64,000 bases of DNA from the NCBI RefSeq assembly GCF_000367945.1, contig NZ_KB849179.1, positions 478,679 to 542,678 on the forward strand, given 5' to 3'. The notes under the pieces were generated by a model that did no database searches, was not told the DNA's origin, and worked only from the letters and a program-made list of their open reading frames with translations. Source of the DNA: Acinetobacter proteolyticus. GTDB taxonomy: Bacteria > Pseudomonadota > Gammaproteobacteria > Pseudomonadales > Moraxellaceae. The position numbers were made by a program, and so were the translations under genes. Each line of letters opens with the position of its first letter. The stretch's first letter is position 1. Shown piece after piece: positions 55,836 through 64,000 of this stretch.

Positions 55836-57536
55836 TCATTCTACAAGCATTTCAGGTGAAAGTGTTTGTATTGCTTGATAATGTGATAAAAATATTTGGC
55901 CTGTAAGATCATTTTTAAGCTGGGATTTAGACAGTCGATCCATCACAGGACTCTTCACTTCGGATAGATGTAATTGAATATTTAACTGAGCCAATTCCCG
56001 ATTTAGGTCTTCTAACATTTCCAATGCGCTGAGATCAATATTGCTAATGCTTGAGCAGTTGATCACCACATGTTGCAATAATGAGTTTTGGCTGACTTCT
56101 GTAATCACATGACCTTTTAGAACATGTGCATTTAAAAAGCTTAGATTTTCGTCAACACGGAAAGAAACAACAGCAGGTGTTGTAATGACACTGTAATTTG
56201 ATATGTTTCTAAAGTGTTGAGTCCCTTCAATTAATCCAATGACAGCAATATGCGGTCGGCTAATTCTCCACAGGAGTAAAATAAAGGTGAGTGCGATACC
56301 AATGATCAATCCTGTTGAGATATCCAAGCAGGTCACACCAAAGAAAGTGACCCACATGGCGAGGCCATCAGCTTTTGAATATTTCCATGTTTCAATAAAT
56401 GGGGCGAGCGTAACCAGTTTCCAGATAGAAACGAAAATTGTTGCTGCTAATACAGCGAGAGGCAGGTTTTGAAAGAAACTGGTAAAGTAGAGGCTAACCG
56501 CTATCATCAGTAATGATGAAATCACACCAGACATCGGGGTTTTTGCCCCTGCATCTGCATTTACTATAGTGCGAGATAAACTCCCGGATACTGCAAAACC
56601 AGAATTAATACCCGCAGCAATATTCGCAAAACCTAGGGCGATGAGTTCTTGATTACTGTCTAAGTCATCGCGCTTTTGTAATGCTGTGGCTTGTGCAATC
56701 GCCAGTGATTCGACAAAGCTAATCATTGTGATCATAAATGCGCTTGGCAGTAATTGTAGGATTAATTCAGTGTCCCAAGTCGGGAAATGGAAGTTAGGTA
56801 AACCTGTTGGAATGACGCCAACGGTTTTAATTGCCTGATCATCATTTCCTAGTAAGGTAATGATTGCGATAGAAACCAAGACCATGAGTAAGGGCAATGT
56901 TTTATTGAGAAAATCTGATCGAATCAATTTGGGGAGAATAAATAATACTAAAACGGAAGCCAGTCCAAAGCTGACGCTTAGGAAGGTTATTTGATTTAAG
57001 TTTTCAGATAAGCTGATTAAGAATTTAGGAATGTTGCCAGCTTCTAATGGGATGTTAAGCAAAAACTTAAATTGACCCAGTGCGATCAGCAATGCGGATG
57101 CAATAATAAAACTTTGAATAACAGGATGGCTAATCAGTTGAATGAGGAAACCAAAACGTAAGACTCCTAAAACAAGTGAAATGATTCCGACTAATAATGC
57201 CAGTAAATAAGCGGCCTCAATATAGGCAGTTGATCCAACTGCAAATAAGGGATCCAATGCTGAAAATACCATCATCGAAATAATGGCAACTGGGCCAATG
57301 GAAAGCGTTGTACTACTTCCTGTAAAGGCATACACAATCATGGGCAATATACTGGCGTATATTCCCATAATCGGTGGGAGTCCTGCCAGCATTGCATAAG
57401 CCATACCTTGTGGTACTAGCATCGCTAAAACAATACAGGCTGCTATAAGATCTGACTTTAAACTGGGTAGTTGATACTGACTCAACCATTTTCGCGCAGG
57501 AAATAGTTTAGATAGCTCTAGCTTTAACAATTTCAT
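55836..57536 (-). CDS. SulP family anion transporter with STAS domain
   Basis: A 566-aa protein: a SulP membrane domain (about 25-430, with MLVPQGMAYAMLAGLPPIMGIY near the start) and a C-terminal STAS domain (about 435-555, with INCSSISNIDLSALEML). SulP proteins carry sulfate, bicarbonate or dicarboxylates; the ion cannot be read from sequence alone. I start at ATG 57536 rather than TTG 57542. The ArsR-type gene upstream on the same strand may regulate it. Confidence 0.92.
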   Translation of the reverse strand: MKLLKLELSKLFPARKWLSQYQLPSLKSDLIAACIVLAMLVPQGMAYAMLAGLPPIMGIYASILPMIVYAFTGSSTTLSIGPVAIISMMVFSALDPLFAVGSTAYIEAAYLLALLVGIISLVLGVLRFGFLIQLISHPVIQSFIIASALLIALGQFKFLLNIPLEAGNIPKFLISLSENLNQITFLSVSFGLASVLVLFILPKLIRSDFLNKTLPLLMVLVSIAIITLLGNDDQAIKTVGVIPTGLPNFHFPTWDTELILQLLPSAFMITMISFVESLAIAQATALQKRDDLDSNQELIALGFANIAAGINSGFAVSGSLSRTIVNADAGAKTPMSGVISSLLMIAVSLYFTSFFQNLPLAVLAATIFVSIWKLVTLAPFIETWKYSKADGLAMWVTFFGVTCLDISTGLIIGIALTFILLLWRISRPHIAVIGLIEGTQHFRNISNYSVITTPAVVSFRVDENLSFLNAHVLKGHVITEVSQNSLLQHVVINCSSISNIDLSALEMLEDLNRELAQLNIQLHLSEVKSPVMDRLSKSQLKNDLTGQIFLSHYQAIQTLSPEMLVE

Positions 57537-57617
57537 GCGCAATAGCCTAAATCATAAATTTATATATATTATGCAGAAAAAATGCTAAAGAGGGTATGCT
57601 TAGATTTTGTTTGAAAA

Positions 57618-57929
57618 TTATGCGTGGGGGCAGTAATGCTCATACAAGGTATTCAAAACGACTTGTAGCTTTGGATCTAAAATCGAATAAAAAATTTGTT
57701 TGCCATCACGACGGGTAGAAACAACATTACTTTTTCTCAACATCATTAGTTGCTGGGAAAGCGTTGGTTGGAAGATTTGGGTTAATTCTTCAATTTGTGA
57801 AACATTAAGTTCTTGTTTAGCCAAATGACACAAAATAATTAACCGATCAGTATTCGCCAGAGATTTTAGAACGGTAACAATCGTACCAGCAGACTCTCTC
57901 ATTGCTTCGATCTCGAAATCCTTTTGCAT
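57618..57929 (-). CDS. ArsR family regulator, possible persulfide/redox sensor (BigR/YgaV-like)
   Basis: A 103-aa winged-helix repressor. The recognition region is FQPTLSQQLMMLRKSNVVST. The classic ArsR metal motif ELCVCDL is absent. Two cysteines instead stand at about 34 (LIILCHLAK) and near the C-terminus (YEHYCPHA), in the places of the two redox cysteines of BigR/SqrR/YgaV proteins, which sense reactive sulfur. It is 81 bp upstream of the SulP gene, same strand, so probably cotranscribed with it. Confidence 0.82.
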   Translation of the reverse strand: MQKDFEIEAMRESAGTIVTVLKSLANTDRLIILCHLAKQELNVSQIEELTQIFQPTLSQQLMMLRKSNVVSTRRDGKQIFYSILDPKLQVVLNTLYEHYCPHA

Positions 57930-58244
57930 GCATATACTCTCTATGTTACAGCCGTGGCTAGTATAAAGTCACATAACGGAAAAATTGTAGTAAAACTGAA
58001 TAATTGCAATGGTTTTTAATGAAAATGTATATCAGAAAAAGTGATAAATAGGTGTGTTACTGTTGAATAATCGGTGATTGAGGTGAAATATGTGATTTAA
58101 TTCACATTATTATGCTTTCAATAGTTTTTTATCCAGTCTGAGGTAATTCAAGTCGCACATTGGCTAAATCATTTGTTAAAAATATTAAACAATAAAATTA
58201 AGTGATTAATATAATTAATAAATATAAAAAAGTTTAAAAAAAGA
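57930..58244. other. AT-rich gap upstream of the ArsR gene
   Basis: About 315 bp. It must contain the ArsR/SulP promoter on the minus strand. I see no coding frame or clear operator in it. Confidence 0.4.
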
Positions 58245-58298
58245 TTGTGCTTTACAAAAAACTATATATAATGAGAAACAAGACAGAACGATCTGTCT
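58245..58298 (+). promoter_or_regulatory. Strong promoter overlapped by a TetR-type operator dyad
   Basis: TTGTGC (58245-58250), 16 bp, TATAAT (58267-58272). The expected start near 58279 runs straight into AGACAGA-N4-TCTGTCT (58281-58298), a perfect seven-base-arm palindrome of the size bound by TetR-family dimers. Confidence 0.6.
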
Positions 58299-58422
58299 GC
58301 ATAAAAAGGACCGGAAGTGCGAAAGTACAACCGCCAGAGGGTAATAATATTTATTATTCTTTTTACACTCAGACGCAAGCGTGAGCCACAATAATAACTA
58401 TAAATCACGCTTTATTTTTTTA
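58279..58422 (+). ncRNA. Candidate small RNA, about 140 nt, or short-peptide transcript
   Basis: From the promoter at 58267 the transcript would contain a GTGC-GAAA-GTAC hairpin (58317-58328) enclosed by short CGG/CCG arms and an A/T stem near 58340-58360. It would end at a terminator: AAGCGTGA (58377-58384), TCACGCTT (58405-58412), then TTTATTTTTTT. A 37-codon frame (ATG 58271 to TGA 58384) also spans it, but its ATG overlaps the -10 box and lacks a ribosome-binding site. It matches no RNA family I know. Convergent with the TetR gene. Confidence 0.35.
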
Positions 58423-58453
58423 ACTAGATTTTTTTATTTCCAAGTTTTAACTA

Positions 58454-58483
58454 AATTATCCCTTTATAGGTAAAGGGATAATT
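58454..58483. terminator. Perfect 13-bp dyad at the 3' end of the TetR gene
   Basis: AATTATCCCTTTA and TAAAGGGATAATT are perfect arms around TAGG, six bases after the TetR stop. The T run is weak on both strands. Confidence 0.6.
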
Positions 58484-58488
58484 GGTAT

Positions 58489-59055
58489 TTATGCTAATTC
58501 TCTTTCGAAACTAATTAAGTGCTCTACGCGTTTCCAGTATTCATCCATTTCAACTGAGTGTTTATTGACATGTGCTTGAATTGTCATACCATCTAAAATG
58601 CTGACAATCAGTGTTGCTAGATGAGTTGGATTGCGAATATCGAGGTTTTTAAGTAAATTCTCGATTAAAGCAGTTAACCAAATTTTATATTGGGTCGCCG
58701 GTTGCAAAGTAGAAGGGTAGATTTTGATCACCTCTTCCAATGCTTTTTGAAACATACAACCATTAAAATCTTCGCTACTAAACCACGCAGCATACCATCC
58801 AAAAATTGCTTTAAGTTGGGCAAGATGATCTTCTGGATCACATTCTGCCAAAGTTGCATTTAAAGAAGTTTGCAGATTAATGTTGCGTTGCACTAAGCAT
58901 TCTTCAATTAACTTCTCCTTAGAGGGGAAATATTTGTAGAAAGTCATTTTTGCAACGCCAGATTCACTAATGATTCGATCTACACCGATCGAGTTATAGC
59001 TATGCGAATTAAAAAGTCTTAATGCAGTGGTAATAATATCTTCTTTTTTTGACAT
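58489..59055 (-). CDS. TetR family transcriptional regulator
   Basis: A 188-aa repressor with an N-terminal TetR helix-turn-helix (IGVDRIISESGVAKMTFYKY) and a helical ligand domain. GAGGCG is a good ribosome-binding site. The C-terminal domain resembles TetR_C types found with efflux or detoxification genes, but no such gene is beside it. The AGACAGA-N4-TCTGTCT dyad 190 bp from its 3' end is a candidate binding site. Confidence 0.92.
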   Translation of the reverse strand: MSKKEDIITTALRLFNSHSYNSIGVDRIISESGVAKMTFYKYFPSKEKLIEECLVQRNINLQTSLNATLAECDPEDHLAQLKAIFGWYAAWFSSEDFNGCMFQKALEEVIKIYPSTLQPATQYKIWLTALIENLLKNLDIRNPTHLATLIVSILDGMTIQAHVNKHSVEMDEYWKRVEHLISFERELA

Positions 59056-59472
59056 ACAACGCCTCGAGTTCGCCCATCGCCAAGAGCATCATGTTGCATT
59101 TCATCATGCAATTTTGGCAGGGATTTTACATGGTATTTTGAAAATATCATAGGGAAAAATAACATTATTTATTTAAATGATTCTTTGGTCCTCATTTTCA
59201 AGTGTTAGAGTTGAAAATAATATTGTATATCTATAGAAAATAACTATTAATGGAATCTTAAAATACGATAAAAGAGTAGAATAATTTAAGTTTATTTGAT
59301 TGATGATTATTCATCTAATTGTTTATCAAAGGATAAATGTGGGGAGCTGGTTTTTGATTTAATAAAGATGTCTATATCGAGACCAATTCTTGTTTGTGGC
59401 TTTGCGTATATTTAAATCGCCATTCTTTTGAATATTTAAGTGATATTCTTTTTTTAATATATTCGCAATACA
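59056..59472. other. AT-rich gap upstream of the TetR gene
   Basis: About 420 bp. It must contain the TetR promoter on the minus strand. No coding frame, repeat or RNA gene is evident. Confidence 0.4.
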
Positions 59473-59513
59473 AAAAAGTCAGTTAATTATAGTTAAAATA
59501 AATAACTGACTTT
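59473..59513 (-). terminator. Terminator of the 170-aa lipoprotein gene
   Basis: AAAGTCAGTTA and TAACTGACTTT are perfect arms around a 17-base loop. On the minus strand T6 follows. Confidence 0.8.
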
Positions 59514-59532
59514 CATCGTATAATTTTCTATT

Positions 59533-60045
59533 TTAAGATTTACTTTGTTGCGATGGCAGGGTTGCAATCAGCTTGATAAAGTTATGATACAGCATTGATT
59601 GCTGGCTTGGTGTGTAGACTGAACGTTTGATATTGCCTTTGTCTGTTTCGATCGAAAGCTCAACATTTTGGGCTTTTTTCAGTTCGTAGAGGAAAGTACT
59701 TGGAATAATAAAGCTATTGGATGAGCGTCTAGGAATCAGTCGATTGATGTTTTTTTGCTGTGTTGGGCCAACGGGTTTATAAGCAAAAGCTTTATCATCG
59801 ATTAAGAAGGTAATACCTTTAATGTCATAATAATCATAACTACTGTTGAGCACGGTTTCGATTCTTAACTGCTCTTTATGTTGTTTATCCCATTCAACAA
59901 AAACATTAGGGCAAAGTTCGTTTGCTTTACAGTTTAAAGAGCCTGCAGTTGCTAAATTTCCAGTTGAGTTTGTGGAGGTGTCGGGCATGGTTGAGCAACC
60001 GCTCAGCACAATACAAAGGCTCAGTAAACTTAACGTTTTTTTCAT
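59533..60045 (-). CDS. Lipoprotein of unknown function, 170 aa
   Basis: The signal peptide ends in the lipobox LSGC, so this is a lipid-anchored envelope protein. The mature part has a beta-rich pattern (VFVEWDKQHKEQLRIETVLN, GITFLIDDKAFAYKPVG). Two Cys (LNCKANELC) could bridge. The ribosome-binding site AGAGAG is fair. It lies downstream of the Ntn-hydrolase gene on the same strand, 37 bp away, so the two may be cotranscribed. No family recognised. Confidence 0.75.
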   Translation of the reverse strand: MKKTLSLLSLCIVLSGCSTMPDTSTNSTGNLATAGSLNCKANELCPNVFVEWDKQHKEQLRIETVLNSSYDYYDIKGITFLIDDKAFAYKPVGPTQQKNINRLIPRRSSNSFIIPSTFLYELKKAQNVELSIETDKGNIKRSVYTPSQQSMLYHNFIKLIATLPSQQSKS

Positions 60046-60082
60046 CTTTTCAACTCTCTAGGATTACTCAATATTTTCAGTG

Positions 60083-61138
60083 TTAATGATGTAGTTGTGG
60101 ACCAAGAAATTCAAATGGTTTTGATACTTTAAATTGATTGGTTGCATCACCAGCAAAAGTATTCTGTTGATCTTTGCCAAGATCAAGTTTACGCGTTAAA
60201 CCATCTTTAAAGTTAATTTTCTTTAAATCGACCCAGAATACATTTGGAGAGACTGCAGATTCAAAGAAATAAAGTTGCTGTTTATGGTCTGCAACGGTTC
60301 TCCAGCGTGTAGATGAAATATTCGGTTCTTCCGCTGTATTGAGACCATAAGGAACGGATGCATTGCGAATCACACTAAAAACAGAAGCCAAAGCATCTTT
60401 AGGGTTGTCATTTTTTGGAATCGCATTGATATAAAAAGAGGCACGGGCAAATCGGTCAGCAGCACGATTGGTTCCTGGTAACATGACTGTACCGCCAATT
60501 TGTTGCCAGTAAGTGTTGAGTGCCAGTTGTTGATCAAATATTGGCGAGTTGGTCATAACTTGATATTTTTTATTGTGGTGAATAACTTGCTTGCCCCCAA
60601 TATATTCGATAATGGCACTATCACCAGTTTTGTCTGAAATAGATAAATGTAAAGTCGTAAGGCGTTGTTCTCCTGGCACGCTGTCAGTAATCAGATCAAA
60701 AGGTTCTTTCTCTAAAGCTTTGACGGCTTCAGCAACGGTTGCATAATTGTCGAGTACATATTGCGCCCAAGCAGAAATACTAAGCTGTGGTTTTTTAGAT
60801 TGCTTGGTGTCTGGATATTGCGATTCTACTAGCCATAATACATTGGCAACCAATCCAGCTTCATTCATGCCGTCAGTCGTTGAAATATCATAACCTGTTG
60901 CAATTACACTGCCATATTTGGCTTTCCATTTTAAAGATTTTGGCCCTGCATTGCTGTCCCGAAGTACGCCACTCGGTAAAATCCACAGGTTAGTGCCCAC
61001 ATCAACTTTCCAATCCATTGATCGGGCGGTGATGATGTGATCATTATTGCCTAAATAGACTGCGCGAGTGCAGGCATGGCTGGTTTGTAGAATGAAAGAG
61101 GAGGCGAGAAAGGAAAAACATAATATTTTTTTAAACAC
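60083..61138 (-). CDS. Secreted linear amide C-N hydrolase (choloylglycine hydrolase / penicillin V acylase family)
   Basis: A 351-aa Ntn hydrolase. I chose the GTG at 61138 because AAGGAG lies at the right distance and the protein then begins with a normal signal peptide (ILCFSFLASSFILQTSHA). Cleavage would expose Cys23 as the catalytic N-terminal nucleophile (CTRAVYLGNNDHIITARSMD). Downstream family blocks GMNEAGLVANVLWL and NSPIFDQQL fit. Known members hydrolyse bile salts, penicillin V or acyl-homoserine lactones. The substrate here is unknown; lactone quenching is plausible for a Gram-negative member. Confidence 0.9.
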   Translation of the reverse strand: MFKKILCFSFLASSFILQTSHACTRAVYLGNNDHIITARSMDWKVDVGTNLWILPSGVLRDSNAGPKSLKWKAKYGSVIATGYDISTTDGMNEAGLVANVLWLVESQYPDTKQSKKPQLSISAWAQYVLDNYATVAEAVKALEKEPFDLITDSVPGEQRLTTLHLSISDKTGDSAIIEYIGGKQVIHHNKKYQVMTNSPIFDQQLALNTYWQQIGGTVMLPGTNRAADRFARASFYINAIPKNDNPKDALASVFSVIRNASVPYGLNTAEEPNISSTRWRTVADHKQQLYFFESAVSPNVFWVDLKKINFKDGLTRKLDLGKDQQNTFAGDATNQFKVSKPFEFLGPQLHH

Positions 61139-61345
61139 AAGTCGTACTCCTTGCTGTTGTATCAAAGTGATTTCTATAAAATATTTTTATAATGACTTGG
61201 TTTTAGTCTATTAAAAAAAAATTATTATTCAAGCATTATAATGTAATCATTAAAAAAAGTAGGGTTTTATTTTTGATCAAAATTTTGAGGTAATAAATGT
61301 GAACAGAGACTAAAATTAATCTCTATCCACATAAAAAAGAATGTT

Positions 61346-62512
61346 TTAGTTTTCGTTTGGTGGTAATAACATCACAATGGCTGTGTTGAGTAGCACAGTG
61401 ATATCTTCTAGAAGCTCAACTTCACTAAACCGTTCATCTAGCAATAGGCTTTCGCCATCTGCGATTTGTTTGAGATAAGGAATGAATGTTTCTGAAACAC
61501 AGACTGTATCTCCATTCGCCCAAAACTCTAAAGACTCACCTTGTTTTCTGTAAAGCAAGCGCGAGGCTGGTTCTAGAATAATCTGATAATCCGTACCAAT
61601 AATTTCTGCAACATCATTGGCATCAACCTCTTCAGGTTCTGGAATGTTGTTTGGATAGCTTGCTTCGCTCATATAGGCCATGATCGCTGCATCAAATTCA
61701 GGTGCCTGAGTAAGATAGTCAAGTAATTGAGTTTTTAGATATGAAAACTCAGTACTGTTAATTTCCCCTAGATGCGCTGTTTGCTGGCGCGCAATATCGA
61801 TCAATGGATTCTTGAGTAAAGTATTTTCTGCAAATTTATCACTGACTTGATCAATCATTTCTGAGAGATTTGGCATACGAAAGCCAAAAGAGTAGGTTAA
61901 GCAATCATCTTCAGCAACGCCATAATGTGCAAGGCCAGGTGGTACATAGAGCAAATCACCAGGTGCAAGAACTTCATCAAAATGAATGTCTAAATCTGCT
62001 AAAAGTTTCAGCGGTTGATCTGGCAAAAACTCAGTTGATTCATCGCACATTTGACCTAATTGCCAACGGCGATGACCATGACCCTGTACCAAGAACACAT
62101 CATAAAAATCAAAGTGCTTACCAACAGAGCCACCTTTAGGTGCGTAAGACACCATGATGTCGTCACGGCGCCATTGCGGAATAAATGGAAATTTCTTCCA
62201 AAGTTCTGAAATATCAAATGAATAATGATCAACTGCTTGAACCAAAAGTGTCCAAAGATTTGGCAGTTTTTGGAAATCCCCTTTGGTTAAAGGTGATGAT
62301 TTTACATGCCACTCATTTGGATTTTTATTCTTTTGGCGGATTAAGCGAGCAGTGACATCTTCTTCCAATGCCAGTTCTTGGACATCTGCGGGTTCTAATA
62401 AGCCGATAATTTCAGGCATCGCATTACGGACCAACAACGGCTTTTTCTGCCAATATTCATTAAGAAATTGTTCTGCGCTAATGCCGCCGAGTACCGTTAA
62501 AGATTGAGACAT
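61346..62512 (-). CDS. roxA: JmjC-type ribosomal oxygenase (RoxA/YcfD-like)
   Basis: A 388-aa cytoplasmic 2-oxoglutarate/iron oxygenase; E. coli RoxA hydroxylates an arginine of ribosomal protein L16. The iron ligands are His133 and Asp135 (GKHFDFYDVF) and His196 (PPGLAHYGV). The C-terminal region is the family's winged-helix-like dimerisation part. I start at ATG 62512 (MSQSLTV); the frame runs seven residues further. It is divergent from dnaX with about 200 bp between. Confidence 0.93.
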   Translation of the reverse strand: MSQSLTVLGGISAEQFLNEYWQKKPLLVRNAMPEIIGLLEPADVQELALEEDVTARLIRQKNKNPNEWHVKSSPLTKGDFQKLPNLWTLLVQAVDHYSFDISELWKKFPFIPQWRRDDIMVSYAPKGGSVGKHFDFYDVFLVQGHGHRRWQLGQMCDESTEFLPDQPLKLLADLDIHFDEVLAPGDLLYVPPGLAHYGVAEDDCLTYSFGFRMPNLSEMIDQVSDKFAENTLLKNPLIDIARQQTAHLGEINSTEFSYLKTQLLDYLTQAPEFDAAIMAYMSEASYPNNIPEPEEVDANDVAEIIGTDYQIILEPASRLLYRKQGESLEFWANGDTVCVSETFIPYLKQIADGESLLLDERFSEVELLEDITVLLNTAIVMLLPPNEN

Positions 62513-62714
62513 GGGAAATAAAACCAACAACATATAAATTAGTGCGTATTCTCCCTTGAGTTGAATATTGGTGCAAGTCTTGTCTGAATGTGATGAAAAG
62601 CTTGGAAATAGTCATCAAAAGTGCAGCAATGTATTTAATCTTGATCAATTAGAAGCGGATTCATTCACAGACTTTCAAAAAAACAGTATGCTTAAGATGC
62701 AAAAAGGAGCATTC

Positions 62715-64000
62715 ATGTATCAAGTACTGGCAAGAAAATACCGTCCACGTAATTTCAATGAGTTAGTGGGGCAAAACCATGTTTCTCGTGCTTTAACCAG
62801 CGCATTAGAACGTGGGCGTTTGCACCATGCCTACTTGTTTACAGGAACGCGTGGTGTTGGTAAAACCACGATTGCCCGTATTTTAGCCAAATGCTTAAAC
62901 TGCGAGACAGGCGTGACTTCAACGCCGTGTGAAGTCTGTGCAACCTGTAAGGCCGTAAATGAAGGTCGTTTTATTGATTTAATTGAAATCGATGCGGCAT
63001 CACGGACCAAGGTTGAGGATACTCGTGAGTTACTCGACAATGTGCCTTATGCGCCAACGCAGGGTCGCTTCAAAGTTTATCTGATCGATGAAGTGCATAT
63101 GCTTTCAACGCACTCATTCAATGCCTTGCTCAAGACACTGGAAGAACCACCTGAGCATGTGAAGTTCCTCTTTGCAACGACAGATCCACAAAAACTGCCG
63201 ATTACCGTCATCTCACGCTGTTTACAATTTACCTTGCGTCCTTTGGCCGTTGATGAAATTACGGAACATTTGACAGCAATCTTAAATAAAGAGCATATCG
63301 AAGCCGATCAAGATGCGATTTGGCAAATTGCAGAATCTGCACAAGGTTCATTGCGTGATGCCTTGTCTTTAACAGATCAGGCAATCGCCTATGGTCAAGG
63401 TGCAGTCCATCATCAAGATGTTAAAGATATGCTCGGTTTGATTGACCGAACCATTATTTATGATTTGATCTTGGCAATTCATCAAAATCAGCAAGCACGG
63501 GTAAGCCAGTTACTTTTACAATTTAGACAGCAAGCTTTAGACGTGTCTTTGGTTTTGGATCAATTGGTTTCTACCTTGCATGAATTGGCATTGTTGCAAT
63601 ACTTACCAGATCTTGCACTGAAATATAGTGAAGAGATTAACCAGAAGATATTACAACTGTCGAAACTCATTTCTGCCCAAGATTTGCAGTTGTATTATCA
63701 AATTGCCTGTAAAGGTCGAGCTGAGTTGCAACTTGCGGTGACACAAGAGCAAGGCTTTGAAATGACAGTGTTGCGTTTACTGGCATTTAGACCGTTAACT
63801 TTGAATGAAGTCACGGTAACGGCCATGCCAGTTACGCAAATTACAGCACCTGAATTGCATCAGCCAGTACAGGATTTAAGTACAGAAAATCAGTTTGCAG
63901 TTCAGCAAGAAGCGGTTAGTGTTGAACCTGAACCTGAACCTGAACCTGAACCTGAACCTGAACCTGAACCTGAACCTGAACCTGAACCTGAACCTGAACC
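62715..64000 (+). CDS. dnaX: DNA polymerase III subunit gamma/tau (3' partial)
   Basis: The clamp-loader ATPase. Walker A is GTRGVGKT (44-51), followed by four zinc cysteines (CLNC, PCEVCATC), Walker B VYLIDEVHML and the arginine finger region TVISRCLQF. The frame is open to the window edge, at least 428 codons. From residue 404 the tau linker becomes a run of Glu-Pro encoded by a hexanucleotide repeat. AAGGAG precedes the ATG. I saw no frameshift signal for gamma in this part, but most of the linker lies outside the window. Confidence 0.97.
   Translation, partial: MYQVLARKYRPRNFNELVGQNHVSRALTSALERGRLHHAYLFTGTRGVGKTTIARILAKCLNCETGVTSTPCEVCATCKAVNEGRFIDLIEIDAASRTKVEDTRELLDNVPYAPTQGRFKVYLIDEVHMLSTHSFNALLKTLEEPPEHVKFLFATTDPQKLPITVISRCLQFTLRPLAVDEITEHLTAILNKEHIEADQDAIWQIAESAQGSLRDALSLTDQAIAYGQGAVHHQDVKDMLGLIDRTIIYDLILAIHQNQQARVSQLLLQFRQQALDVSLVLDQLVSTLHELALLQYLPDLALKYSEEINQKILQLSKLISAQDLQLYYQIACKGRAELQLAVTQEQGFEMTVLRLLAFRPLTLNEVTVTAMPVTQITAPELHQPVQDLSTENQFAVQQEAVSVEPEPEPEPEPEPEPEPEPEPEPEPE
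63924..64000 (+). repeat. GAACCT hexanucleotide tandem repeat inside dnaX
   Basis: An uninterrupted run of GAACCT units, nearly 13 copies, continues past the window edge. Each unit encodes Glu-Pro in the dnaX frame, so copy-number change alters linker length but never the reading frame. Confidence 0.97.

Noticed and set aside
58279..58422. Known riboswitch class for the structured segment
   Set aside because: I compared it from memory with guanidine, cyclic-di-GMP, fluoride, TPP, FMN and cobalamin cores. None matches, and no gene follows on the same strand.
63924..64000. Short tandem repeats as a CRISPR array
   Set aside because: The units are six bases, contiguous without spacers, and in frame within dnaX.

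Overview
The window looks like a chromosomal segment of an Acinetobacter species (Moraxellaceae, Gammaproteobacteria). It is AT-rich and gene-dense, with short intergenic gaps and many U-tailed hairpin terminators. Housekeeping genes typical of that group are present: bioB, queG, bifunctional NAD(P)HX repair (nnr), ruvC, metK, tkt, trmA, an RHH-less putA with an Lrp-type regulator and putP, aspA, gltS, sstT, a RoxA-type oxygenase and dnaX. The genus is inferred from gene content and style; I could not compare sequences, so the species is open.

Layout. 1-4.7 kb: biotin synthase, queuosine, NAD(P)HX repair and Holliday-junction genes. 5-12 kb: small secreted or membrane proteins, an initiator tRNA, two near-identical cold-shock genes, an amine-oxidase-like flavoprotein, fxsA, and several very small genes. 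12-18 kb: metK and tkt, a pair of uncharacterised genes, an OsmC protein and a YceI protein. 18.1-22.3 kb: a compact phage-derived island. 22.3-25.7 kb: a YjhX-type toxin gene followed by an HD-hydrolase/GNAT fusion, then an LRAT-like protein and a secreted phosphodiester-glycosidase-like protein. 25.9-35.5 kb: trmA, grpB, the proline-use locus and aspA. 35.8-47 kb: a chitin-type lytic polysaccharide monooxygenase, an orphan gcvH, an AraC regulator, an ABC exporter with a MaoC gene, gltS, small genes and a frameshifted gene. 47-53 kb: an outer-membrane-like protein, a TIM-barrel protein, small lipoproteins and a broken LptA-like gene. 53-62.5 kb: MscS, sstT operon, a SulP transporter with an ArsR regulator, a TetR regulator facing a possible small RNA, an Ntn-type amidase and a JmjC-type oxygenase. 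62.7-64 kb: the start of dnaX, cut by the window edge inside a hexanucleotide repeat.

The two most unusual regions are adjacent. First, the 18.1-22.3 kb island keeps the control and lysis parts of a lambdoid phage and nothing else: an S24-type repressor, a three-operator divergent promoter region with evenly spaced dyads, a Cro-like protein, a gene in the position of an antiterminator Q, two tandem terminators, a gene of unknown function, a holin-like gene and a GH19-type endolysin. An intrinsic terminator precedes each of the last three genes. There is no integrase, terminase or capsid gene in the window. Second, the next operon joins a YjhX (topoisomerase I inhibitor family) gene to a GNAT domain of the kind that pairs with YjhX in E. 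coli, but here fused to an HD nucleotidase-like domain. Both are inferences from sequence and gene order.

Three apparent frameshifts in small genes (two at 44.8-45.1 kb, one at 50.77 kb) all lie at runs of A, so they may be assembly errors rather than real mutations.
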